The notes beneath the pieces are model-generated. The model saw only the letters and a list, made by a program, of their open reading frames with translations. It searched no databases and was not told the DNA's origin. Source: a virus. From it: 34,273 nucleotides of DNA. Of the stretch, positions 28,147 to 34,273 are shown in pieces (within the stretch, counting starts at the first letter, position 1; every line of letters begins with the position of its first letter). The translations under genes were made by a program, and so were the position numbers. The stretch is from IMG/VR virus record IMGVR_UViG_3300032236_000187, positions 1 through 34,273 of that record; one strand, 5' to 3'.

Positions 28147-29133
28147 TTAGCCCTTGTTCTGTCTAGCCTTGATCATGGCTAGAATATCAGCAGCCTTGTC
28201 ACTTGACGTAGACTGAGGCTTGGGGACGATCACAGGTTCAGAAGTTTCGAACGGAGGTTCATCGTCTAGATTGGATTGAGTGTTCGTGCTAAGTGCAGGA
28301 CTATTGTCTGATGCACTAGTAGCTGCTGCACCTTCCGGTGCAGCAAGTCCATACGGACGATAATAAGCACCCCACTTATCATTGTCATAAGGACGACCAT
28401 CAACAGACGCTTCGAACATTTCCTTGATGACCCGGAGTTCAGCTTCAGACGGCTTCTTTGGCAAGAAGTCCTTGAGGTCAAACAGACCATGCGCTTCGAT
28501 TGCAGCTTGTTCCGCCTCGGTCAGTGAAGATTCCTTACGAGCCCAGTTGGAAGTTGAGTAGTCAGCATAACCGCCCTTGCTGGTCTTCTTGACGTTGAAG
28601 TCAAGACCGTGTACATAGTCAGTCGGCAGTTCTTCAAGTTCCGGATCCATCAACGAACTCTTGATAACAGTTTGAATCTGCGGACTGATGATGAAACGAC
28701 GAATAGGATTTGCAGGAGTGACATCATCACCGATTGGATTTTGCCGAACAAAACCCTGATAGATGTAAGACCGCTTCTTCCAATACTTATTAGCAAGGTC
28801 CTTGAGCGTTTCATCCTTATACCAAGGGCGAACTTCTGCGAGAATCGGACAGTTATCACCATACATTTCCACACACGGAACCTGAACAGTGAACTGCTTT
28901 ACGGTGGAATCACCCTTTACACCATTGAAGGGAAGCTTGATGATCTGACGTTCAACCCAAAAGAATGTGTTGTTAGTGTTGCCATCCGGAAGGAATCGAA
29001 CGGTTGCAGTGGAACCTTCGTCCATATTCCAGTGTGCATAGATTGCATTATCTGATTGAGTGTTTTGACCCTTAGTCTGGGTCTTATTTTCTTGTGCCGC
29101 AATGCGCGCACGGATTTCTGCTAGACTTGCCAT
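28147..29133 (-). CDS. gp32: gp32 single-stranded DNA-binding protein
   Basis: 328 residues from ATG 29133 (MASLAEIRARIAAQENKTQT), preceded by AAAGGAG; the in-frame codons upstream are leader. Domain order is as in T4 gp32: a basic N-terminal cooperativity region (RARIAAQ), the OB-fold core from about 30 to 240 (STATVRFLPDG, FFWVERQIIKLPFNG, KKRSYIYQGFVRQNP), and an Asp/Glu-rich, Ser/Thr-rich C-terminal tail. The usual zinc ribbon is only partly visible (PCVEMYGDNCPIL gives two Cys), so zinc binding may be altered. GC is higher than average (30 of 60 in a sample). It has its own promoter and strong terminator. Confidence 0.92.
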   Translation of the reverse strand: MASLAEIRARIAAQENKTQTKGQNTQSDNAIYAHWNMDEGSTATVRFLPDGNTNNTFFWVERQIIKLPFNGVKGDSTVKQFTVQVPCVEMYGDNCPILAEVRPWYKDETLKDLANKYWKKRSYIYQGFVRQNPIGDDVTPANPIRRFIISPQIQTVIKSSLMDPELEELPTDYVHGLDFNVKKTSKGGYADYSTSNWARKESSLTEAEQAAIEAHGLFDLKDFLPKKPSEAELRVIKEMFEASVDGRPYDNDKWGAYYRPYGLAAPEGAAATSASDNSPALSTNTQSNLDDEPPFETSEPVIVPKPQSTSSDKAADILAMIKARQNKG

Positions 29134-29230
29134 TTTAATTTCTCCTTTGTAAATGTGCCTAAGTTGAGCTTTGATATGTGTTTTATGTTTCGCTGTCGGA
29201 GACAACTAACACAGTCTGCATATTACATCC
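29134..29230 (-). promoter_or_regulatory. Structured leader of gp32, candidate autoregulatory site
   Basis: Near the expected 5' end the RNA reads ACACAG ... CTGTGT (29234-29229 with 29213-29208), then GTTGTC-TCC-GACAGC (a perfect 6-bp stem allowing one G-U), followed by about 60 nt of A-rich single strand up to AAAGGAG. T4 gene 32 mRNA has a pseudoknot plus an unstructured A/U-rich stretch where gp32 represses its own translation. The arrangement is similar, but no pseudoknot was established here. Confidence 0.4.
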
Positions 29231-29235
29231 TGTGT

Positions 29236-29263
29236 ATAGTATTTACAAGTTAATTGGGTGCAA
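29236..29263 (-). promoter_or_regulatory. Putative sigma70-type promoter of gp32
   Basis: Minus strand: TTGCAC (29263-29258), 16 nt, TACTAT (29241-29236). A second possible pair, TTGTAA with TAATAT 17 nt later, overlaps it. Transcription would begin about 29229 and give a leader of about 95 nt. Confidence 0.5.
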
Positions 29264-29303
29264 AATATAATATTACTTTGCATTTTAGAAGAAAAGGGAA
29301 ATT

Positions 29304-30479
29304 TTAAGGGCGATTGGCTTTTTTATTAGCTCTTGTAGAAAATGAACCTCTTCTTTGCATCTTAAAGTCTTTCATTTCGTTGCGTTTGTATGGTTCTGGT
29401 ATAGAGTCATTTTCAAACATATCTTCATCGAATGATGCCGAATGTTTTGTAGAGTCTAATTCTAATTTTTCACTGATGATATTATCGGCCCATTCAGCTA
29501 ATGAACCTACTTCAGCTATCTCAGATACTTTCTTCTGAAGGCGTGATAATATTGGCATGGCTGATTCAATGCGAGGATCCACTTTTCCTTGAACAAAAAG
29601 TTCATTCAATGCAGTAGCATCATTGTCGTCTTCCATAAGAGTAGGAGTCCATGATTCAAAATATGCATTATATCCGCGATGACCTGTCATTTTACCAAGT
29701 GATTCACGTAGCCTGATATAATGATTGATTCCTTCATTTACTAGTGACTGGGCAGATTCATTAAATTGCTTATTGCGAGTAGCACGAACAAAACCTGCCA
29801 TCTTGTTATATTCCTCACAGATTGACTTGATATGATTCCAACGTTCATCATTTGGAACTCCGCCTTCTGCAAGGTGACGAGCATATACACGAGCAAGTCC
29901 TGGACGGGTCGTAGGAGCTAAGAATCTCTCGCCTTCGGTGTTCTCTAAGAAAATCTTTGAGACATTACGAAAACGTTGCTCACCTTCTTCAATTGCACGG
30001 CTATGCTGTAAGATGATCTTCACGCTTGGCACTGCATCATTGTAGGACACTTTCTTACCCATTGGGTAATAACCTTCTGCGAGTCTTTCTTTCATCTTGT
30101 AGTACTCTCGTTGTCTCATATCATCACCTAGCCGATCTTTGTTCGATAGCTCAAAACTAAGTTGTCTACGCTGTGCCCATTTTTTCAGATGTTTTAGCAA
30201 ACCAGTCCAAGTGTCATCATATTCTACCCCTGGAGTAGGGCTAGAAGGACTATCTTGTTGTTCATTGCTATAATAGATAATGACATTCTGCACATCATCA
30301 ATCGTAGCCCAGACCTTACCATAATTTTTACCGTCTTTGTTGAACTCAAATTCGATAACGTCTGCTTGTTGTGAAGCCTTGACTCTTTGGTTTTGTGCAT
30401 TTAGCGGAACAGGTTTATAACCTCTTACTTTGAGAAGGTCATATAAATCACGATTAAAACTTTCGGTATCACTAGCCAT
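29304..30479 (-). CDS. Conserved phage protein downstream of terminase, 391 aa
   Basis: It begins MASDTESFNRDLYDLLKVRG and continues KPVPLNAQNQRVKASQQAD and FEFNKDGKNYGKVWATIDD, an N-terminus I recall from several marine phage proteins. The middle is basic and helical (KKWAQRRQLSFELSNKDR, MRQREYYKMKERLAEGYYPM), and the C-terminus is basic and low complexity (MQRRGSFSTRANKKANRP). It follows terL by 18 nt. A late-type box CATAAATA lies 5 nt before the ATG and no SD is seen. It could be a virion or packaging-associated protein; nothing decisive is visible. Confidence 0.72.
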   Translation of the reverse strand: MASDTESFNRDLYDLLKVRGYKPVPLNAQNQRVKASQQADVIEFEFNKDGKNYGKVWATIDDVQNVIIYYSNEQQDSPSSPTPGVEYDDTWTGLLKHLKKWAQRRQLSFELSNKDRLGDDMRQREYYKMKERLAEGYYPMGKKVSYNDAVPSVKIILQHSRAIEEGEQRFRNVSKIFLENTEGERFLAPTTRPGLARVYARHLAEGGVPNDERWNHIKSICEEYNKMAGFVRATRNKQFNESAQSLVNEGINHYIRLRESLGKMTGHRGYNAYFESWTPTLMEDDNDATALNELFVQGKVDPRIESAMPILSRLQKKVSEIAEVGSLAEWADNIISEKLELDSTKHSASFDEDMFENDSIPEPYKRNEMKDFKMQRRGSFSTRANKKANRP

Positions 30480-30484
30480 GATAA

Positions 30485-30492
30485 TATTTATG
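30485..30492 (-). promoter_or_regulatory. Late-type box (CATAAATA) 5 nt before the 391-aa gene
   Basis: CATAAATA followed by TTATC and the ATG at 30479, in the 18-nt gap after terL. The same octamer is the tail-fibre promoter, there with a normal 30-nt leader. A leaderless transcript is predicted. Confidence 0.5.
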
Positions 30493-30497
30493 CCAAA

Positions 30498-32051
30498 CTA
30501 GCCTAGAACAGCAAAGAAGGGTAACGGAGAAATCATATCGTCATGATCCCTAATCTGTGCCTCGAGATCACCGTGATAATCAGCAAGTTGTTGCATCATT
30601 CTCACTGCAAGCAATGCTGCCATTATCAAATCATCATGGTCACCAATCTTTGCTGCATAACTTCCACCATGAGCAACGAATGCTTTTAATTCACTAATCA
30701 ATGCGCGGCTATGAATAGTCATCTTTTTTGATTCTAGTAGTGTTTTGAATTTAGCACAAGCCGCTAATTTTGGTTTTTGACTTGTGTTAAATCCTTTACG
30801 CTTCTTGCCCGGCTCACTGATGAATGTTCCTTGAATGTTAGCTTCTCCGTATTCTGCAAGAGAGATAAGTGATGCTTCACCGATAGAATTATTTTCCACT
30901 GAATAATAGATGCTGTTTGGTTCGCCGGTAATATCAGCGATGTATTTTGTTATCTCAGCGATTAATTTGATTTGGCTAGGAATATCTGTTTTGTTATGTT
31001 TCCATTCACCTATCTGGGTCGTAGTGCTTGCTTCAAAAATTTGAATAGCGGCCGGATCTCCACCTGTACCTAAAGATGGATCAAGTGCTACGACATATAG
31101 CTTACCTTTCTCAGGTCTTTTATACCAGCGAACCTGTCCCATTCTATGAACCGGTTCTTGTCCTTCAAGCATTAGCAGCGTATTTGGATTGATGAGTGTT
31201 TCGTCTGCGATAATGAATTCACATCCGATCTCTCGACTAAATCTGTCATCACCTAATTGTGCCCGCATTTCATCCGCCCAGGCATCATCTCTACCTGGTT
31301 GTTCTCTCCAGTATGCACGATATGCTTTGAATCCGTTACGTCCTAATTCAGTCGTATTACCAAATTCATCTTCAGTCTTGTTAGCCATTTTCCAAATGAG
31401 AGCAAACTGATCTTCATCTGAGTTAGGTGTAGAAGTGATGATTGCCTTACCACCAGTTGACAGGGTAGGAGTGATAGAAGTCCAGAATTCAGTTGCGATT
31501 GAAGGACGCACGAATGCAAACTCGTCAAGATATAACAAGGTAATGGACATACCACGTCCTGTGTTTTCAGTTGTCGTAGCAGATACAATACGTGATCCGT
31601 TCTCGAAATCAAGAGAACCCTTGTTGTAAGTAGTTACACCAGCTTTAATGTGATCTGGACAATTTTCATACGCATAACGAATACGTTGCATGATTTCTTG
31701 TGCGCCAGTATATTTGTGCGCTGCGATTAGAATAGTGGAGTCTGGGTTGAACATGGCGTACCACAACAAATATCCTGCTGCCGATGTTGACTTTCCACTC
31801 TGCCTAGGCATCAATGAGATACTAAAGCGATATCTGTGGTAGGTATCAATCAGTCTTTCTTGATATTCCCAAGGATGGTATAACATAGAGCCTTTAGTTG
31901 GGTGTTGTATATAAAAATAGTTATCCATAAAGTAAAGATACCCGGTTTCAGGATCACAACATTTTATAAAATCGTCAAGGTCTTTCTGTGTTTTAAACAC
32001 AGTTTTCTTGTATGGATCTTTCACGAGAGAGGGGGTTGCATTATTAGCCAT
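30498..32051 (-). CDS. terL: Terminase large subunit, T4 gp17-like
   Basis: 517 residues from ATG 32051 ([16 protein letters not shown]); in-frame upstream codons lie inside the GIY-YIG gene. It powers DNA packaging and cuts concatemers at the portal. ATPase: Walker A MPRQSGKS at 81-88, Walker B LLYLDEF with D176-E177, and a coupling motif TSTPNS at 207-212. Nuclease: [12 protein letters not shown] (first Asp about 324), [12 protein letters not shown] and [13 protein letters not shown], the RNase H-like triad. Length and motif order match T4 gp17 (610 aa) without its longer N-terminus. The start overlaps the GIY-YIG stop by 8 nt, and a TGTAAATA box lies 5 nt upstream. Confidence 0.97.
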   Translation of the reverse strand: MANNATPSLVKDPYKKTVFKTQKDLDDFIKCCDPETGYLYFMDNYFYIQHPTKGSMLYHPWEYQERLIDTYHRYRFSISLMPRQSGKSTSAAGYLLWYAMFNPDSTILIAAHKYTGAQEIMQRIRYAYENCPDHIKAGVTTYNKGSLDFENGSRIVSATTTENTGRGMSITLLYLDEFAFVRPSIATEFWTSITPTLSTGGKAIITSTPNSDEDQFALIWKMANKTEDEFGNTTELGRNGFKAYRAYWREQPGRDDAWADEMRAQLGDDRFSREIGCEFIIADETLINPNTLLMLEGQEPVHRMGQVRWYKRPEKGKLYVVALDPSLGTGGDPAAIQIFEASTTTQIGEWKHNKTDIPSQIKLIAEITKYIADITGEPNSIYYSVENNSIGEASLISLAEYGEANIQGTFISEPGKKRKGFNTSQKPKLAACAKFKTLLESKKMTIHSRALISELKAFVAHGGSYAAKIGDHDDLIMAALLAVRMMQQLADYHGDLEAQIRDHDDMISPLPFFAVLG

Positions 32052-32619
32052 ACTTGTATTTACACGTTTCTCCGTGCCACCGTCTATAATTTCTGTCATC
32101 AAAAGACCTTAAACAATGAATACAATGTACCTTAGGTTTTAATTTTAGCGTTTCACTTATCTTTGCTTTATGGTCCTCACCTTTTGGTTTACCTTTCTGA
32201 TGTGCAGACATTCTATGTTTTGTTTCATCGGATTTAGTAACACCCTTTCTAAGTTTAGACATTTTTTGTTTAGTAGCATCCGATGCTTTAACTATACCAG
32301 TTACACCTTTATTCCAAGGTATTATCCCAGTAGAACCATCACCCCCATCTGTCTTATTTCTTAAAATACCTGTACCTAAATCTTTGCGGCCATACCACCG
32401 TATTAGTCTTCTTTCAATAGCTAAGGAGCCTATTTCGGATAGGTTCTGCTCTACAATAATTATTTTGGAAACATCTTGAGGAGGATGAACTTCTCCCTTA
32501 CCTTTATACCAAGCCCGACCATTCTTTCCTTTGCCGATATAATACGGAGTTCCGTCTGCTCTAATATAAGCGTAAACATAGAAACCTGATGGTAGGGAGG
32601 TTCTAGTGTAAATAGTCAT
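32044..32619 (-). CDS. GIY-YIG homing endonuclease with C-terminal zinc finger
   Basis: 191 residues from ATG 32619 ([12 protein letters not shown]), after AAGGAG. The catalytic domain has YVYAYI at 14-19 (GIY equivalent), YYIGKG at 26-31 (YIG), R35 and E69 ([11 protein letters not shown]). NUMOD-type DNA-binding repeats occupy about 100-160 ([39 protein letters not shown]). The last 30 residues form a zinc finger with C166, C169, H182, C186. It is inserted between the 93-aa gene and terL, overlapping the terL start by 8 nt. A longer in-frame start at 32691 begins inside the promoter box and is rejected. Its leader and zinc finger match the HNH enzyme at 16875. Confidence 0.94.
   Translation of the reverse strand: MTIYTRTSLPSGFYVYAYIRADGTPYYIGKGKNGRAWYKGKGEVHPPQDVSKIIIVEQNLSEIGSLAIERRLIRWYGRKDLGTGILRNKTDGGDGSTGIIPWNKGVTGIVKASDATKQKMSKLRKGVTKSDETKHRMSAHQKGKPKGEDHKAKISETLKLKPKVHCIHCLRSFDDRNYRRWHGETCKYKYG
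32057..32064 (-). promoter_or_regulatory. Late-type box (TGTAAATA) 5 nt before terL, inside the GIY-YIG gene
   Basis: Minus strand TGTAAATA-CAAGT-ATG. This 16-mer differs at one base from the sequence in front of the Nudix gene (TGTAAATACATGTATG). It codes for CKYKY of the endonuclease zinc finger, so endonuclease coding and terL promoter share bases. Confidence 0.5.
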
Positions 32620-32646
32620 AGCTGATAGCTCCTTCATAGCGTTAGA

Positions 32647-32689
32647 GTAGTTGGGGACGCCAATCCCGCGAACTACACTTTTATTTATC
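32647..32689 (-). promoter_or_regulatory. GIY-YIG gene leader: late-type box GATAAATA plus 5'-terminal hairpin
   Basis: GATAAATA is at 32689-32682. It is followed by GTAGTT (32676-32671) / AACTAC (32652-32647) with an inner GGGA (32667-32664) / TCCC (32657-32654) stem, then an AAGGAG site and the ATG. The array is the same as upstream of the HNH gene. Confidence 0.75.
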
Positions 32690-32696
32690 ATATATG

Positions 32697-32978
32697 CTAC
32701 TTCTTTGAGAAAGGGTCTTCGCCTGTAAGATGTGGTTTAGCGAACATCACTTTAAACCATTCGGGGTCGCCTGGCCTGATGTTGTTTTCACGCATATATT
32801 GCTGCTTTCTAGCATTCAACTCAGTGTCAATAGGTTGAGTAGTTTCACCTGTGATCTTTCCAGCGCCACTTAAACGCTTTAGTTCGTCTAATGTCATTTC
32901 CTTTAAAGGTGCAGGCTGAAAGTTACGCATATTTTGATGAGCGTTCATCAGTTTTGCTTGTTTAAATGGATCAAACAT
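32697..32978 (-). CDS. Small protein upstream of terminase, 93 aa
   Basis: I start it at ATG 32978 ([20 protein letters not shown]); the stop of the preceding fibre gene is 1 nt away. It is basic, with [20 protein letters not shown] in the middle and a C-terminus [20 protein letters not shown] followed by TGEDPF, a pattern I recall from small proteins next to terminase in marine phages. T4 places the small terminase gp16 just before gp17, and this protein has the right position, but it is much shorter and I see no helix-turn-helix; that identity is unproven. Confidence 0.68.
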   Translation of the reverse strand: MFDPFKQAKLMNAHQNMRNFQPAPLKEMTLDELKRLSGAGKITGETTQPIDTELNARKQQYMRENNIRPGDPEWFKVMFAKPHLTGEDPFSKK

Positions 32979-32979
32979 T

Positions 32980-34273
32980 TTATGACCAAGTGCCGGCTGT
33001 AGTATTAGCACCTATTGCACCTAGTGGCATTAATCTAACATAAGAGCCTGCATTGATAGTCCAAGTAACTGGAGTATTTTGATCCTGACTTACCATAAAG
33101 TTAACATTGCCACCTGTAGTAACATCTATTGTTCCCTGTATGATGGTATGATTAAATGTGGCAGTATCTGCTACAGTCTGTGCTGTAGTGATTGCGGCGC
33201 CAGTAGCATTTTGACTCATCATGGTAATACCAGCAGAATATGCATCAATAGCTGTAGTTTTATTAGATATCACATTATAATTATGTTGTGCTACTACCGC
33301 ACCACCACCTAATGCTAGTGCATAACTTAATGTGCCAGCCTTACTACATTGAGAATTGAATAATATCTCATATTGATAACGAGTATTTGTTGCTAGTGCA
33401 ACACCGTTTGTTAATCCAAATAGACTGAGCAATGTGTTTTTAGCATTACCAATACTTTGTTGAGCATTCAATACAAATACGAGTTGATTGCCACCTACCC
33501 CGTTGACTGTACTGATACTAGCCCATGACAAGTTACCTGAACCATTAGTTAGTAGAATAGTGTTAGCACTACCGCCGGAGATATGTAAATTAGCTACTGC
33601 TCCTAGTGTGACATTGCTAGTATTAGCAAAGTTAATTACACCATTACTAGTAAATCCAGTTAGTGTGCCTACGCTTGTGATGTTTGGTTGGGCATTTGTG
33701 TAAACAGTACCTGCAACTAATGCATTTGCTACTTGTCCGCTAACATTAGCGCCTGCTACTGCGTTTGCTGTAGTTGCGTATGCGACTGCACCTGATACGT
33801 TGGCTCCTGCCACTGAATTAGCAATTGCGGCATATGCTACTTGTCCACTGACATTGGCGCCGGCGACTGCATTCGCTGTGTTAGCAATATTAGCATTGCC
33901 AGTGATGCTGATACCCCAAGTACCACTTGCGCCGGTACCATCTGCCTTTGGTGCGCCAACTGTATTGTAGCTTATTGTTACTGCACTACCACCGTTGAAT
34001 GTAGCACCACTGGCTGAACCAGTACCACTATTATTGATTGTCAATGAGTGAGTGACATTACCTGCATATGCAGCATAGTTTGCATTTGCGATAGTACCGA
34101 CAACATTTGAGACATTGATATTAGTTAGACCGTACCCGTTTCCAACAAAGTAGTTTGCTGTAGCAACATTACCTAAGTTAGCATTGCCACTGGTAATATT
34201 ACCTGAAACAGTAAGTGTGGTTAATGTACCAACTGATGTAATATTAGGCTGTGCATTTGTATAAACAGTTCCG
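32980..34273 (-). CDS. Repetitive fibre-type structural protein, C-terminal part (truncated by window edge)
   Basis: The frame is open from the right edge to the stop at 32980, so the gene starts beyond the window. The visible 430 residues begin TGNxTxGN-type and carry repeated blocks: GTVYTNAQPNITSVGTLT occurs twice (at the edge and about 33662-33715), and VAGANVSGQVAYA-type units occur three to four times at 33718-33870. The C-terminal 170 residues (NQLVFVLNAQQSIGNAKNTL, YQYEILFNSQCSKAGTLSYA, VSQDQNTPVTWTINAGSYVR) are a non-repetitive tip. It is similar in style to the long fibre at 2975 and may be a short tail fibre or whisker-like protein. It is directly followed by the 93-aa gene and terL. 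Confidence 0.85.
   Translation of the reverse strand, partial: GTVYTNAQPNITSVGTLTTLTVSGNITSGNANLGNVATANYFVGNGYGLTNINVSNVVGTIANANYAAYAGNVTHSLTINNSGTGSASGATFNGGSAVTISYNTVGAPKADGTGASGTWGISITGNANIANTANAVAGANVSGQVAYAAIANSVAGANVSGAVAYATTANAVAGANVSGQVANALVAGTVYTNAQPNITSVGTLTGFTSNGVINFANTSNVTLGAVANLHISGGSANTILLTNGSGNLSWASISTVNGVGGNQLVFVLNAQQSIGNAKNTLLSLFGLTNGVALATNTRYQYEILFNSQCSKAGTLSYALALGGGAVVAQHNYNVISNKTTAIDAYSAGITMMSQNATGAAITTAQTVADTATFNHTIIQGTIDVTTGGNVNFMVSQDQNTPVTWTINAGSYVRLMPLGAIGANTTAGTWS
33700..33885. repeat. Tandem repeats in the fibre gene (VAGANVSG units)
   Basis: On the plus strand, words like acattagcgcctgctactgcgt or close variants recur about every 50-60 nt from 33718 to 33870, encoding (A)NAVAGANVSGQVAYA units. 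The units differ by scattered bases, so the duplication is not recent. Confidence 0.7.

Noticed and set aside
29134-29205. 24-residue N-terminal extension of gp32
   Set aside because: gp32 family N-termini and the AAAGGAG site fit ATG 29133; the extension covers the leader hairpin region.
32620-32691. N-terminal extension of the GIY-YIG protein from ATG 32691
   Set aside because: This start lies inside the GATAAATA promoter box, and the leader with hairpin and AAGGAG clearly serves ATG 32619. The same layout precedes the HNH gene.
1-34273. tRNA genes, CRISPR arrays, insertion sequences or attachment sites
   Set aside because: The intergenic gaps are all shorter than about 180 nt and contain only promoters, leaders and terminators; no cloverleaf, direct-repeat array, transposase or integrase was seen.

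Overview
This window looks like part of the genome of a T4-like myovirus (Caudoviricetes), probably marine. The evidence is gene content: large terminase (gp17), UvsX, UvsY, UvsW, gp32 single-stranded DNA-binding protein, gp41 helicase, gp61 primase, gp62 clamp-loader small subunit, a DexA-type exonuclease, T4 late promoter boxes (TATAAATA-like), and very long Asn/Gly/Val-rich tail-fibre-type proteins. There are no tRNA or rRNA genes, no integrase and no photosynthesis genes, so the host cannot be named. Nearly everything is on the minus strand. The plus-strand genes are the partial ORF at the left edge, a Nudix hydrolase, a 125-aa protein and an HNH homing endonuclease.

Layout, left to right. 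1-566: plus-strand gene end and Nudix hydrolase. 555-6736: late structural block (coiled-coil/membrane protein, two repetitive structural proteins, a 1253-aa tail fibre with a collar domain). 6794-11587: MGME1/RecB-like exonuclease plus conserved phage proteins of unknown function, including one with an acidic Met/Gly/Asp repeat tail and a small, probably abundant structural protein bounded by a late promoter and a terminator. 11628-13995: gp41 and gp61. 14043-14828: structural protein with a BppU-like N-terminus. 15297-16741: DexA, a 91-aa protein and a miniature protein resembling the core of bacterial DNA polymerase III alpha. 16810-17405: HNH homing endonuclease. 17458-21040: long minus operon with gp62 and many small proteins. 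21080-23538: UvsW and a partner. 23630-25246: AAA+ ATPase and two small genes, each with its own sigma70-type promoter. 25311-28098: UvsX/UvsY operon. 28147-29133: gp32 with a long leader and terminator. 29304-32051: a 391-aa protein and terminase. 32044-32619: GIY-YIG homing endonuclease overlapping the terminase start. 32697-34273: a 93-aa protein and the C-terminal part of a repetitive fibre.

Two transcription signals are visible. Early/middle-type genes have host-like sigma70 promoters, usually with a 17-nt spacer. Late genes have TATAAATA variants (TATAAATA, GATAAATA, CATAAATA, ACTAAATA). For about eight genes the promoter box lies only 5-6 nt from the ATG, which would make the mRNA leaderless.

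The observations I rate highest are: (1) the 206-aa protein at 15297-15917 that keeps, in order, five landmarks of C-family polymerases including the three catalytic aspartates; (2) the leaderless promoter-start arrangement, including a near-identical 16-mer in front of Nudix and terminase; (3) two homing endonucleases of different nuclease families sharing the same promoter-hairpin-SD leader and the same C-terminal zinc finger; (4) terminase's promoter-like box lying inside the last codons of the GIY-YIG gene.
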